From Ehretia macrophylla (taxonomy: Eukaryota; Streptophyta; Magnoliopsida; Boraginales; Ehretiaceae), in the NCBI GenBank assembly GCA_037974665.1, contig CM075775.1:64598644-64662643 (forward strand): a stretch of 64,000 nt of DNA. The letters are read 5' to 3'. Below the pieces are notes generated by a model. The model did not search any database, was not told the DNA's origin, and saw only the letters and a program-made list of their open reading frames with translations. Within the stretch, counting starts at the first letter, position 1; the number at the start of each line of letters is the position of its first letter. Shown here in pieces: positions 1-12,386 of this stretch. Position numbers and translations under genes: made by a program.

Positions 1-441
1 CCAGCAAACCGAGGGCGTAAGGCTTTTGACCAGGTCTCCTTCGCTCCGATGCCCATAACTTTTGATCCGTAAGGAGTTACGCGGCGCACAGCATACCGTT
101 GCAAAGCACTACGAGAGATGTACGACGAGGGCAGCCAGCTTGCTTGCTGTGCCCATTTTTGGAGTCCAAAATCGAACGTTTTCATCAGTTTTGGGCCACT
201 TTTCTGATTTAGTTCTATTTTTCCATCCCGGATCGTACGTCATGACCTGTTAAAAGGACGACAACCCTACTCGCGGACATTAGAGGGCCCTACAACGCGT
301 CGATATCAGGTCCTGCGAGGATGCTGCGTTGTTGAAGCGGATGGGTTGTCGTTAAGCCCATTGGGCCTTTTGAATAGGCCATCTCTCTAGGATGGGACTG
401 TGAACCGTTAACACATAAAGGAATTGCGCCATCAGCATGAC

Positions 442-560
442 GGGTGCAATCATACCAGCACTAATGCACCGGATCCCACCAGAACTCCGAAGTTAAGTGT
501 GCTTGGGCGAGAGTAGTATTAGGATGGGTGACCCCCTGGGAAGTCCTCGTGTTGCACACC
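442..560 (+). rRNA. 5S rRNA copy 1
   Basis: Full length. Changes from the array consensus: G7A, T38C, C57T, C78T, C117A. Next gene starts 678 bp on. Confidence 0.95.
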
Positions 561-1119
561 CCTTTTCAATTTTTTTTGCTCCGGTTAGGGTTGCCAAGAT
601 ACTTTATCCACCACATTTCTATTATCGAATCCCACGGCACCTTGGGCAAGACAACTTCGCTTCACGTGGAGGCTGGGCCAGCAAACTGAGGGTGTAGGGC
701 TTGTGACTAGGTGTCCGTCGCTCCGGTGTCCATAACTTTTGATCCGTAATGAGTTACGTGGCGCACAGCATACCGTTGCAAAGCTGTCTGAGAGCTCTAT
801 GACGGGAGTAGCCACCTTGCTCGCTGTGCCAGTTTTTGGAGCCCAAAATCAAACATTTTCATCAGTTTCGAGCCACTTTTCTTATTTAGCTCTGTTTTTT
901 CGTCCCGGATCGTACGTCGTGAGCTGTTAAAAGGACGACAACCTTACTAGCGGGACATTAAAGGGCCCTACAACGCGTCGATATCACGTCTTACGAGGAT
1001 ACTGCGTTGTTCAAGCGGATGGGTTGTCGTTAAGCCCATTGGGCCTTCTGAATGGGCCATCACACTAGGCTGGGACTATAAACCGTTAACACATAAAGGA
1101 ATTGTGGCCTCAACATGAT

Positions 1120-1238
1120 GGGTGCGATCATACCAGCACTAATGCACCAGATCCCATCAGAACTCCGAAGTTAAGCGTGCTTGGGCTAGACTAGTACTAG
1201 GATGGGTGACCCCCTGGGAAGTCCTCGTGTTGCACCCC
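1120..1238 (+). rRNA. 5S rRNA copy 2
   Basis: Full length. Changes: G30A, G68T, G72C. The last two fall at the intermediate element. A 67-bp deletion in the following spacer (near 1684) gives a 610-bp unit. Confidence 0.95.
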
Positions 1239-1729
1239 CCATTTTCAATTTTTTTTTCTTCGGTTAGGGTTGCCAAGATACTTTATCCACCACATTTCTA
1301 TTATCGAATCCCACGGTACCTTGGGCAAGACAACTTCACTTCACGTGGAGGCTGGGTCAGCAAACCGAGGGTGTGGGGCTTGTGACCAGGTCTTCATCGC
1401 TCCGGTGCCCATAACTTTTGATCTGTAAGGAGTTATGCGGTGCACAACATACCGTTGCAAAGCTCTCCGAGAGCTGTACGACGGGGGCAACTAGTTTGCT
1501 TGCTGTGCCCTTTTTGGAGCCCAAAATCGAACGTTTTCATCAGTTTCGGGCCACTTTCCTATTTTTGCTCTATTTTTTTTTCTCAGATCGTACGTCGTGA
1601 GCTATTAAAAGGACTACAACCTTACTTGCGGGACATTAGAGTGCCCTACAAAGCGTCGATATCACGTCTTTCGAGGATGCTGCGACTGTGAACCGTTAAC
1701 ACATAAAGGAATAGTGCACTCAACATAAC

Positions 1730-1848
1730 GGGTGCGATCATACTAGCATTAATGCACCGCATCCCATCAGAACTCCGAAGTTAAGCGTGCTTGGGCGAGA
1801 GTAGTACTAGGATGGGTGACCCCCTGGAAAGTACTCGTGTTGCACCCC
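1730..1848 (+). rRNA. 5S rRNA copy 3
   Basis: Full length. Changes: C15T, C20T, G31C, G99A, C104A. The upstream region lacks the GCCCATTGGGCC block because of the 67-bp deletion, but the -27 box remains. Confidence 0.95.
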
Positions 1849-2406
1849 GCTTTTCAATTTTTTTTGCTCCGGTTAGGGTTGCCAAGAAACTTTATCCACC
1901 ACATTTCTATTATCGAATCCCACGGCACCTTGGGCAAGACAACTTCACTTCACGTGGAGGCTGGGCCAGCAAACCGAGGGCGTAGGGCTTGTGACTAGGT
2001 CTCCGTCGCTCCGGTGCCCATATCTTTTGACCCGTAAGGAGTTACGCGGCGCACAGCATACCGTTGCAAAGCTCTCCGAGAGCTCTACGACAGGGGCAGC
2101 TAGCTTGCTTGCAGTGCCCTATTTGCAGCCCAAAATTGAACGTTTTCATCAGTTTCGGGCCACTTTTCTGGTTGTGCTCTATTTTTATGTCCCGGATAGT
2201 ACATCGTGAGCTGTTAAAAGGACGACAACCTTACTCGTGGGACATTAGAGGGCCCTATAACGCGTCGATATCATGTCTTGCGAGGATGCTGCGCTGTTGA
2301 AGCGGATGGGTTGTCGTTAAGCCCATTGGGCCTTCTGAATGGGCCGTCTCTCTAGGCTAGGACTGTGAACCGTTAACACATATAGGAATTGTGCCCTCAA
2401 TATGAC

Positions 2407-2525
2407 GAGTGCGATCATACTAGCACTAATGCACCGGATCCCATCAGAACTCTGAAGTTAAGCGTGCTTGGGCAAGAGTAGTACTAGGATGGGTGACCCC
2501 CTGGGAAGTCCTCGTGTTGCACCCC
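2407..2525 (+). rRNA. 5S rRNA copy 4
   Basis: Full length. Changes: G2A, C15T, C47T, G68A. All are transitions. Confidence 0.95.
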
Positions 2526-3084
2526 CCTTTTCAATTTTTTTTGCTCCGGTTAGGGTTGCCAAGAAACTTTATCCACCACATTTCTATTATCGAATACCAC
2601 GGCACCTTGGGCAAGACAAATTCGCTTAACGTGGAGGCTGGGCCAGCAAACCGAGGGTGTGGGGCGTGTGACCAGGTCTTCGTCGCTCCGGTGCCAATAA
2701 CTTTTGATCCGTAATGAGTTAGGCGGTGCACAACATACCGTTGCAAAGCTCACTGACAGCTCTACGACGGGGGCAGCTAGCTTGCTCGCTGTGCCCTTTT
2801 TGAAGCCTAAAATAGAACGTTTTCATCAGTTTCGGGCCACTTTTCTGATTTTGGCTCTATTTTTCCGTCACGGATCGTACGTCGTGAGCTGTTAAAAGGA
2901 CGACAACCTTACTCGCGGGAAATTAGAGGGCCCTACAACGCGTCCATATCACGTCTTGTGAGGATGCTGCGTTGTTGAAGCATATGGGTTGTCGTTAAGC
3001 CCTTTGGGCCTTCTGAATGGGCCATCTCTCTATGCTGGGACTATGAACCGTTAACACATAAAGGAATTGTGCCCTCAACATGAC

Positions 3085-3202
3085 GGGTGCGATCATACCA
3101 GCACTAATGCACTGGATCCCATCAGAACTCCGAAGTTAAGCGTGCTTGGGCGAGAGTAGTACTTGGATGGGTGACCCCTGGGAAATCCTTGTGTTGCACC
3201 CC
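3085..3202 (+). rRNA. 5S rRNA copy 5
   Basis: 118 nt because one C is lost from the run at 91-95 (box C). Also C29T, A80T, G102A, C107T. Confidence 0.94.
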
Positions 3203-3760
3203 ACTTTTCAATTTTTTTTGCTCCTGTTAGGGTTGCCAAGATACTTTATCCACCACATTTCTATAATCAAATCTCACGGCACCTTGGGCAAGACAACTTC
3301 GCTTCACGTGGGGGCTGGGGCAGCAAACCGAGGGCGCAGGGCTTGTGACCAGGTCTCCTTCGCTCTGGTGCCCATAACTTTTTATCCGTAAGGAGTTACA
3401 CGGCGCACAGCATACCTTTGCAAAGCACTCCGAGAGCTCTACGATGGGGGCAGCCATCTTCCTTGCCATGCCCATTTTTGGAGCCCAAAATCGAACGTTT
3501 TCATTAGTTTCTGGCCATTTTTCTTATTTAGCTCTGTTTTTCCATCCCGGATCGTACGTCGTGAGCTGTTAAAAGGACGACAACCTTACTCACGGGACAT
3601 TAGAGTGCCCTAAACGCTTCGATATCACATCTTGCAAGGATGCTACGTTGTTGAAGCGGTTGGGTTATCGTTAAGCCCATTGGGCCTTCTGAATGAGCCA
3701 TCTCTCTAGGCTGCGACTGTGAACCGTTAACACATAAAGGAATTGTGCCCTCAACATGAC

Positions 3761-3879
3761 GGGTGCGATCATACCATCACTAATGCACCGGATCCCATCT
3801 GAACTCCGAAGTTAAGCATGCTTGGGCAAGAGTAGTACTAGGACGGGTGACCCCCTGGGATGTCCTCGTGTTGCACCAC
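3761..3879 (+). rRNA. 5S rRNA copy 6
   Basis: Full length. Changes: G17T, A40T, G58A (box A), G68A, T84C, A101T, C118A. Confidence 0.94.
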
Positions 3880-4436
3880 CCTTTTCAATTTTTTTTGCTC
3901 CGGTTAGGGTCGCCAAGATACTTTATCCACCACATTTCTATAATCGAATCTCATGCCACCTTGGGCAAGACAACTTCGCTTCATGTGGAGGCTGGGCTAG
4001 CAAACCGAAGGCGTAGGGCATGTGCCCAGGTCTCCGTCGCTCCGATGCCCATAAATTTTGATCCGTAAGGAGTTACGCGACGTACAACATACCGTTGCAA
4101 AGCTTTCTAAGAGCTCTACGACGGGGACAGCTAGCTTGCTTGTTGTGCCCTTTTTGGAGCCCAAAATCGAGCGTTTTCATCAATTTCGGGCCACTTTTCT
4201 ATTTTTGCTATGTTTTTCCGTCCCGGATTGTACGTCGTGAGCGGTTAAAAGGACGACAACCTTACTCGCGGAACATTAGAGGGCCCTACAATGCATCGAT
4301 ATCACTTCTTGAGAGGATGATGCGTTGTTGAAGCGGATGGGTTGTCGTTAAGCCCATTGGGCCTTCTGAATGAGCCATCTCTTTAGGCTGGGACTGTGAA
4401 CCGTTAACACATAAAGGAATTGTGCCTCGACATGAC

Positions 4437-4555
4437 GGGTGCGATCATACCAGCACTAATGCACCGGATCCCATCAGAACTCCAAAGTTAAGCGTGTTTG
4501 GGCGAGAGTAGTACAAGGATGGGTGACCCCCTGGGAAGTCCTCGTGTTGCACCCT
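4437..4555 (+). rRNA. 5S rRNA copy 7
   Basis: Full length. Changes: G48A, C61T, T79A, C119T. The promoter lacks one C of the CCCTC block, as in the truncated copies. Confidence 0.94.
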
Positions 4556-5112
4556 CATTTTCAATTTATTTTCCTCCGGTTAGGGTTGCCAAGATACTTT
4601 ATCCACCACATTTCTATTATCGAATCCCACGGCACCATGGGCAAGACAACTTCGCTTCACGTGGAGGCTAGGCTAGCAAACCGTAGTCATAGGGCTTGTG
4701 ACCAGGTCTCCGTCGCACCGGTGCCCATTACTTTTGATCCGTAGGGAGTTACGCGGCGCACAGCATCCCGTTGCAAAGCTCTCCGAGAGCTCTATGATGG
4801 GGGCATCTAGCTTGCTTGTTTTTCCCTTTTTGGAGCCCAAAATCGAACGATTTCATCTGTTTCAGGCCACTTGTCTATTTTAGCTCTGTTTTTTCGTCCC
4901 GGATCGTACGTTGTGAGTAGTTAAAAGGACGACAACCTTGCTCGTAGGACATTAGAGGGCCCAACAACGCGTCGATATCACGTCTTGCGAGGATGCTACA
5001 TTGTTGAAGCGGATGGGTTGTCGTTAAGCCCATTGGGCATTCTGAATGATCCATCTCTCTGGGCAAGGACTGTGAACCGTTAACACATAAAGGAATTGTG
5101 CCTCAACATGAC

Positions 5113-5190
5113 GGGTGCGAGCATGCAAGCACTATTGCACCGGATCCCATCAAAACTCCAAGGTTAAGCGTGCTTGGGAGAGAGTAGTAC
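5113..5190 (+). pseudogene. 5S rRNA, truncated at nucleotide 78
   Basis: The gene ends abruptly after GTAGTAC and joins spacer sequence beginning AGCATA, so box C, the 3' stem and the terminator are gone. The deletion is 247 bp and the unit is 430 bp. Other changes include T9G, A13G, C15A, A23T, G41A, G48A, A50G, C67A. It has the same junction as the copies at 8257, 13619 and 14726. It cannot give a normal 5S RNA. Confidence 0.93.
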
Positions 5191-5542
5191 AGCATAACGT
5201 TGCAAAGCACTCCGAGAGCTTTACGATAGGGGCAGCTAGCTTACTCACTGTACCCTTTTTGGAGTCCAAAATCAAACGTTTTCATCAGTTTCGGGCCACT
5301 TTTCTATTTTTACTATGTTTTTCCATCCCAGATCGTATGACGTGAGCTGTTAAAAGGACGACAACCTTTCTCGCGGGACATTTGAGGGCCCTACAACGCG
5401 TCGATATCGCGTCCTGCGACGATGCTGCGTTGTTGAAGCGGATGGGTTGTCGTTAAGCACATTGGGCCTTTCGAATGGACCATCACTCTAGGCTTGGATT
5501 GTGAACCGTTAACACATAAAGGAATTGTGGCCTCAACATGAC

Positions 5543-5661
5543 GGGTGCGATCATACTAGTACTAATGCACCGGATCCCATCAGAACTCTGAAGTTAAGCG
5601 TGCTTGGGCGAGAGTAGTACTAAGATGGGTGACCCACTGGGAAGTCCTCGTGTTGCACCCC
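5543..5661 (+). rRNA. 5S rRNA copy 9
   Basis: Full length. Changes: C15T, C18T, C47T, G81A, C94A. It shares C15T, C18T, C47T and G81A, and a distinctive upstream block (GGGCCTTTCGAAT), with the next copy, so the two look like a recent single-unit duplication. Confidence 0.94.
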
Positions 5662-6220
5662 CATTTTAAATTTTTTTTGCTCCGGTTAGGGTTGCCAAGA
5701 TACTTTAACCACCAAATTTCTATTATCGAATCCCACGACACCTTGGGCAAGACAACTTCGCTTCACGTGGAGGCTGGGCTAGCAAACTGAGGGCGTAGTG
5801 CTTGTGACCAAGTCTCCTTGGCTCCGCTGCCCATAACTTTTGATCCCTAAGGACGTACACGGCGCACAGCATACCGTTGCAAAGCTCTCCAAGAGCTCTA
5901 CGACGGGGGCAGTTAGCTTGCTCTCTGTGCCCATTTTTTATGCCCAAAATTGATCGTTTTCATCAGTTTCGGGCCGCTTTTCTTATTTAGCTCTGTTTTG
6001 CCGTCCCGGATCGTACGGCGTGAGCTGTTAAAAGGACGACAACCTTACTCGCTGGACATTAGATGGCCCTAAAACGTGTCGATATCATGTCTTGCGAGGA
6101 TGCTGCTTTGTTGAAGCGGATGGGTTGTCGTTAAGCACATTGGGCCTTTCGAATAGACCATCACTCTAGGCTTGGACTGTGAACCGTTAACACATAAAGT
6201 AATTGTGGCCTCAACATGAC

Positions 6221-6339
6221 GGGTGCGATCATACTAGTACTAATGCACTGGATCCCATCAGAACTATGAAGTTAAGCGTCCTTGGGCGAGAGTAGTACTA
6301 AGATGGGTGACCCCCTGGGAAGTCCTCGTGTTGCACCCC
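6221..6339 (+). rRNA. 5S rRNA copy 10
   Basis: Full length. Changes: C15T, C18T, C29T, C46A, C47T, G60C, G81A. Sister of the copy at 5543. Confidence 0.94.
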
Positions 6340-6902
6340 CATTTTCAATTTTTTTTGCTCCGGTTAGGGTTGCCAAGATACTTTATCCACCCTATTTCTA
6401 TTATCGAATCCCACGACTCCTTGGGCAAGACAACTTCGCTTCACGTGGAGGCTGGGCTAGCAAACCGAGGGCGTAGGGCTTGTGACCAGGTCTCCTTCGC
6501 TCCGGTGCCCATAACTTTTGATCCGTAAGGAGTTACGCGGCGCACAGCATGCCGTTGCAAAGCTCTCCGAGAGCTCTACGATGGGGGCAGTTAGCTTGCA
6601 CGCTGTGCCGATTTTTTATTGGGGCCCAAAATTGAACGTTTTCATTAGTTTCGGGCCACTTTTCTTATTTAGCTATATTTTTCCATCCCGGATAGTACGT
6701 CGTGAGATGCTAAAAGGACGACAACCTTGCTCGTGGGACATTAGAGGACCCTACAACGCTTCGATATCATGTCTTGCGAGGATGCTGCGTTGTTGAAGCA
6801 GATGGGTTGTCGTTAAGCCCATTGGGCCTTCTAAATTATCCATCTCTCTAGGCTGGGACTGTTTACCGTTAACACATAAATGAATTGTGCCCTCAACATG
6901 AC

Positions 6903-7022
6903 CGGTGCGATCAAACCAGTACTAATGCACTGGATCCCATCAGAACTCTGAAGTTAAGCGTGCTTGGGCGAGAGTAGTACTAGGATGGGGTAACCCCCTG
7001 GGAAGTCCTCGTGTTGCACCCC
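6903..7022 (+). rRNA. 5S rRNA copy 11
   Basis: 120 nt because of one extra G in the run at 85-87. Also G1C, T12A, C18T, C29T, C47T, G89A. The altered first base may affect initiation. Confidence 0.93.
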
Positions 7023-7580
7023 CCTTTTCAATTTTTTTTGCTCCGGTTAGGGTTGCCAAGATACTTTATCTACCACATTTCTATTATTGAATCCCACGGC
7101 ACCTTGGGCAAGACAACTTCGCTTAACATGGAGGCCGGGCCAGCAAACTGAGAGCGTAGGGCTTGTGACCAAGTCTCCGTCGCTCCGGTACCCTTAACTT
7201 TTGATCCGTAAGGAGTTACGTGGCGCACAGCATACCATTGCAAAGCTCTTCGAAAGCTCTATGGTGGGGGAAGCTAGCTTTCTTGCTGTGCCCTTTTTGG
7301 AACCCAAAATCAAACGTTTTCATCAGTTTCGTGCCACTTTTCAATTTTTGCTCTATTTTTCCGTCCCGGATCGTACGTCGTGAGTTGTTAAAAGGACGAC
7401 AACCTTACTCGCGGGACATTTGAGGGCCCTACAACGTGTCGATATCACGTCTTGAGAGGATGCTGCGTTGTTGAAGCGGATGGGTAGTCGTTAAGCCCAT
7501 TGGGCCTTCTGAATGAGAAATCTCTCTAGGTTGGGACTGTGAACAGTTAACACATAAAGAAATTGTGCCCTTAACATGAC

Positions 7581-7699
7581 GGGTGCTATCATACCAGCAC
7601 TAATGCACCGGATCCCATCAGAACTCCGAAGTTAAGAGTGCTTGGGTGAGAGTAGCACTAGGAAGGGTGACCCCTTGGGAAGTCCTCGTGTTGCACCCC
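7581..7699 (+). rRNA. 5S rRNA copy 12
   Basis: Full length. Changes: G7T, C57A, C67T, T77C, T84A, C95T. Confidence 0.94.
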
Positions 7700-8256
7700 C
7701 CTTTTCAATTTTTTTTGCTCCGGTTGGGGTTGCCAAGACACTTTATCCACCACATTTCTATTATCGAATCCCACGGCACCTTGGCCAAGACAAATTTGCT
7801 TCACGTGCAGGCCGGCCTAGCAAACCGAGGGTGTAGGGCTTGTGACCAGGTCTCCGTCGCTCCGGTGCCCATAACTTTTGATCCGTAAGGAGTTACACGG
7901 CACAAAACATACCGTTGCAAAGCTCTCTGAGAGCTCTATGATGGGGGCAGCTAGCTTGGTTGCTTTACCCTTTTTGGAGCCCAAAATCAAACATTTTCAT
8001 CAGTTTTGGGACACTTTTCTTATTTAGCTCTGTTTTTCTGTCCCGGATCGTACGTCATGAGTTGTTAAAAGGATGACAACATTACTTGCAGGACATTAGA
8101 GGGCCCTACAACGCGGCAATATCACGACTTGCTAGGATGTTGTGTTGTTGAAGCGGATGGGTTGTCGTTATGCCCATTGGGCCTTCTGAATGATCCATCT
8201 CTCTAGGTTGGGATTGTGAACCGTTAACACATAAAGGAATTGTGCCTCAACATGAC

Positions 8257-8334
8257 GGGGGCGATCATACCAGCACTATTCCACCGGATCCCATCAGAAC
8301 TCCGAGGTTAAGCGTGCTTTGGCGAGAGTAGTAC
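8257..8334 (+). pseudogene. 5S rRNA, truncated at nucleotide 78
   Basis: Same GTAGTAC/AGCA junction and 430-bp unit as the copy at 5113. Changes before the break: T4G, A23T, G25C, A50G, G64T. A23T and A50G are shared with 5113. Confidence 0.93.
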
Positions 8335-8686
8335 AGCAAACCGTTGCAAAGCACTCTGAGAGCTCTCCGCCAGGGGCAGCTAGCTTGCTCACTGTGCCCT
8401 TTTCGGCGCCCAAAATCGAACGTTTTCATCAGTTTCAGAGAAGTTTTCTATTTTTACTCTGTTTTTCCGTCCCGGATTGTACGTTGTGAGCTGTTAAAAG
8501 GACGAAAACCATACTCGCGGAAAATTAGAGGGCCCTACAACGCGTCGATATCACGTCCTGCGAGGATGCTATGTTGTTGAAGCGGATGGGTTATCATTAA
8601 GCCCATTGGGCCTTCTGAATGGGCCATCTCTCTAGGCTGGGACTGTGAACCGTTAACACATAAAGGAATTGTGCCCTCAACATGAC

Positions 8687-8805
8687 GGGTGCGATCATAC
8701 CAGCACTAATGCACCGGATCCCATCAGAACTCCGAAGTTAACCGTGCTTGGGCGAGAGTAGTACTAGGATGGGTAACCCCCTTGGAAGTCCACGTGTTGC
8801 ACCCC
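8687..8805 (+). rRNA. 5S rRNA copy 14
   Basis: Full length. Changes: G56C (box A), G89A, G97T, T106A. The next gene is 983 bp away because the intervening unit has lost its gene. Confidence 0.94.
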
Positions 8806-9669
8806 TCTTTTCAATTTTTTTTGCTCCGGTTAGGGTTTCCAAGATACTTTATCCACCACATTTCTATTATCGAATCCCACGGCACCTTGGGCAAGACAAC
8901 TTTGCTTCACGTGGAGGCTGGGCCAGCAAACCGAGGGCGTAAGGCTTGTGACCATGTCTCCGTCGCTCCGGTGCCCATAACTTTTGATCCGTAAAGAGTT
9001 ACGAGGTGCACCGCAAACCGTTGCAAAACACTCCTAGAGCTCTACTATGGGGGTAGCTAGCTTGCTCGGTGTACCCTTTTTGGAACCCAAAGATGAATGT
9101 CTTCATCAGTTTCAGGCCACTTTTCTATTTTTGCTCTGTTTTTCCGTCCCGAATCGTATGTCGTGAGTTGTTAAAAGGACTACAACCTTACTTTGGCAAG
9201 ACAACTTCGCTTCACGTGGAGGCTGGGCCAGCAAACCGAGGGCGTAGGGCTTGTGACCAGGTCTTCTTCGCTCCGGTGCCCATAACTTTTGATCCGCAGG
9301 GAGTTACGCAGCGCACAGCATACCGTTTCGAAGCTCTCTGAGAGCTCTACGATGGGGGTAGCCAGCTTGCTCACTATTCCCATTTTTGAAGCCCAAAATA
9401 GAAAGTTTTCTTCAGTTTCAGGCCACTTTTCTTATTTAGCTCTGTTTTTCCGTCCCAGATCATAAGTCATGAGCTGTTAAAAGGACGACAACCTTACTCG
9501 TGGGATATTAGAGGGCCCTACAATTCGTCGATATCACGTCCTGCGATGATGCTGCGTTATTGAAGCAGATGGGTTGTCATTAAGCACCTTGGGCCTTCTG
9601 AATGGGCCATCTCTCTAGGCTGGGACTGTGAACCGTTAACACATAAAGGAATTGTGCCCTCAACATGAC
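8806..9669 (+). repeat. Fused spacers of a unit that lost its 5S gene
   Basis: 864 bp between genes. Near 9192 the spacer jumps from CCTTACT to TTGGCAAGAC, skipping the rest of one spacer, a whole 5S gene and the start of the next spacer (371 bp in all). No 5S remnant remains at the junction. Otherwise it holds ordinary spacer sequence. Confidence 0.9.
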
Positions 9670-9788
9670 GGGTGCGATCATACCAGCACTAATGCTTTGG
9701 ATCCCATTAGAGCTCCGAAGTTATCCATGCTTGGGTGAGAGTAGTACTAGGATGGGTGACCCATTCGAAAGTCCACGTGTTGCACCCC
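9670..9788 (+). rRNA. 5S rRNA copy 15, heavily mutated
   Basis: Full length but with about 14 changes, including A27T/C28T/C29T, A55T/G56C/G58A in box A and C94A/C95T/G97C/G99A in box C. It is probably a 5S pseudogene, next to the gene-less unit. Confidence 0.85.
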
Positions 9789-10346
9789 CTTTTTCAATTT
9801 TTTTTGCTCCGGTTAGGGTTTCCAAGGTACTTTGCCCACCACATTTCTATTATCGAATCCCACGGCAACTTGGGCAAGACAACTTTGCTTCACGTGGAGG
9901 CTGGGCCAGCAAACCGAGGGCGTAGGGCTTGTGACCATGTCTCCGTCGCTCCAGTGCCTATAACTTTTGATCCGTAAGGAGTTACGCGGTGCACAGCAAA
10001 CCGTTACAAAGCTCTCCGAGAGCTCTACGATGGGGGCAGCTAGCTTGCTCGCTGTGCCCTTTTCGGTGCCCAAAATCGAACATTTTCAACAATTTTGGGG
10101 CACTGTTCTATTTTTACTCGGTTGTTCGGTCTCGGATCGTACATCGTGAGCTATTAAAAGGACGACAAGCTTTCTATCGGGACATTAGAGGGCCCTACAA
10201 TGCGTCGATATCGCGTCTTGCGAGGATGCTACATTGTTGAAGCGGATGGGTTGTCGTTAAGCAGGTTGGGCCTTTTGAATGGGCCATCTATCTAAGCTTG
10301 GACTGTGAAACGTTAACACATAAAGGAATTGTTACCTCAACATGAA

Positions 10347-10465
10347 GGGTGTGATCATACCAGCACTAATGGACCGGATTCCATTAGAACTCCGAAGTGA
10401 AGCGTGCTTGGGCGAGAGTAGTACTAGGATGGGTGACCCCCTAGGAACTCCTCGTGTTGCACGCC
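10347..10465 (+). rRNA. 5S rRNA copy 16
   Basis: Full length. Changes: C6T, C26G, C34T, C39T, T53G, G97A, G102C, C117G. Confidence 0.93.
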
Positions 10466-11024
10466 CCTTTTAAATTTTTTTTGCTCCGGTTAGGGTTGCC
10501 AAGATATTTTATCTACCACATTTCTATTATCGAATCCCACGATACCTTGGGCAAGACAACTTCACTTCACGTGGAGGTTGGGCCAGCAAACCGAGGGTGT
10601 AAAGCTTGTGACAAGGTCTCCTTCGCTCCGGTGCCCATAACTTTTGATCCGTAAGGAGTTACGCAGCGCATATCATACCGTTTCAAAGCTCTTCGAGAGC
10701 TCTACGACGGAGGCAGCTAACTCGCTCGCTGTGCCCATTTTTGGAGCACAAAATGGAATGTTTTGATTAGTTTCGGGCCACTTTTCTTATTTAGCTATGT
10801 TTTTCCATCCCAGATCATACGTCGTGAGCTGTTAAAAGGACGACAACCTTACTAGTAGGCTATTAGAGGGCCCTACAACTTGTCGATATCACGTCCTGCG
10901 AGGATGCTGCGTTGTTGAAGGGGATGGGTTGTCATTAAGCCCATTGGGCCTTTTGAATGGGCCATCTCTCTTGGCTGGGACTGTGAACCGTTAACACATA
11001 AAGGAATTGTGCCCCCAACATGAT

Positions 11025-11143
11025 GGGTGGGATCATACCAGCACTAATGCACCGGATCCCATCAGAACTCCGAAATTAAGCGTGCTTGGGCTAGAGTAGT
11101 ACTAGGATTAGTGACCCCATGGGAAGTCCACGTGTTGCACCCT
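11025..11143 (+). rRNA. 5S rRNA copy 17
   Basis: Full length. Changes: C6G, G51A, G68T, G85T, G86A, C95A, T106A, C119T. Both boxes A and C are hit. Confidence 0.93.
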
Positions 11144-11702
11144 ACTTTTCAATTTTTTTTTGCTCCAGTTAGGGTTTCCAAGGTACTTTATCCACCACAT
11201 TTCTATTATCGAATCCCACGGGAACTTGGGCAAGACAACTTTGCTTCACGTGGAGGCTGGGCCAACAAACCGAGGGCGTAGGGCTTGTGACCATGTCTCC
11301 GTCGCTCCGGTGCCCGTAACTTTTGATCCGTAAGGAGTTACGCGGCGCATAGCATACCGTTGCAAAGCACTCCAAGAGCTGTACTACGGGGGTAGCTAGC
11401 TTTCTCGTTGTGCCCTTTTTGGAGCCCAAAGACGAACGTTTTCATCAGTTTCGGGCCACTTTTTCTATTTTTACTCTATTTTTCCGTCCCGGATCGTAGG
11501 TCGTGAGCTATTAAAAGGACGACAACCTTGCTCGCGGGACATTAGAGGTCCCTACAAAGCGTCGATACCACGTGTTGCGAGGATGCTGCATTGTTGAAGC
11601 GGATGTTTGTCGTTAAGCCCATTGGGCCTTCTGAATGGGCCATCTCTTTAGGCTGGGACTGTGAACCGTTAAAACATAAAGGAATTGTGCCCTCAACATG
11701 AC

Positions 11703-11821
11703 GGGTGCGATCATACCAGCACTAATGGACCGGATCCCATCAGAACTCCGAAGTTAAGCGTGCTTGGGCGAGAGTAGTACTAGGATGGGTGACCCCCTGG
11801 GAAGTCCTCGTGTTGCACCCC
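11703..11821 (+). rRNA. 5S rRNA copy 18, near-consensus
   Basis: Only one difference from the array consensus (C26G), so this is one of the two best-preserved copies. The internal promoter is intact and the T tract is present. The -27 region is AAACATAAAGG. The spacer behind it carries a 112-bp deletion near 11916 (unit 565 bp). Confidence 0.97.
11752..11796 (+). promoter_or_regulatory. 5S internal control region (representative)
   Basis: In the near-consensus copy starting at 11703, box A corresponds to gene positions 50-64, the intermediate element to 67-72 and box C to 80-94. This is by analogy with the mapped plant 5S internal promoter that binds TFIIIA. Many other copies carry substitutions here, commonly at positions 58, 67/68 and 95-97, so their internal promoters are probably weakened. 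The 78-nt truncated copies lack box C entirely. Confidence 0.7.
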
Positions 11822-12267
11822 TCATTTTCAATTTTTTTTTTCCCCCGGTTAGGGTTGCCAAGATACTTTATCCACCACATTTCTATTATCGAATCCCACG
11901 GCACCTTGGGCAAGACGACATACTGTTGCAAAGCTCTATGAGAACTCTGCAACAGGGGCATCCAGCTTGCTGGCTGTGCCCTTTTTGGAGCCCAAAATCG
12001 AACGCTTTCATCAGTTTTAGTCAACTTTTTCTATTTTTGCTTTGTTTTTCCATCCCGGATCGTACGTCGTGAGTTGTTAAATGGACAACAATCTTACTCG
12101 CGGGACATTAGAGGGCCCTACAATGCGTCAATATCTCGTCTTCCGAGGATGTTCGTTGTTGAAGCAGATGGGTTGTTGTTAAGCCGATTGGGCCTTCTGA
12201 ATGGGCCATCTCTCAAGGCTGGGACTGTGAACCATTAACACATAAAAGAATTGTGCCTCAACATGAC

Positions 12268-12386
12268 GGGTGCGATCATACCAGCACTAATGCACCGGAT
12301 CCCATCAGAACTCCGAAGTTAAGTGTGCTTGGGGGAGAGTAGTACTAGGATAGGTGACACCCTGGAAAGTTCTCGTGTTACACCCC
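12268..12386 (+). rRNA. 5S rRNA copy 19
   Basis: Full length. Changes: C57T, C67G, G85A, C92A, G99A, C104T, G113A. Confidence 0.93.
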
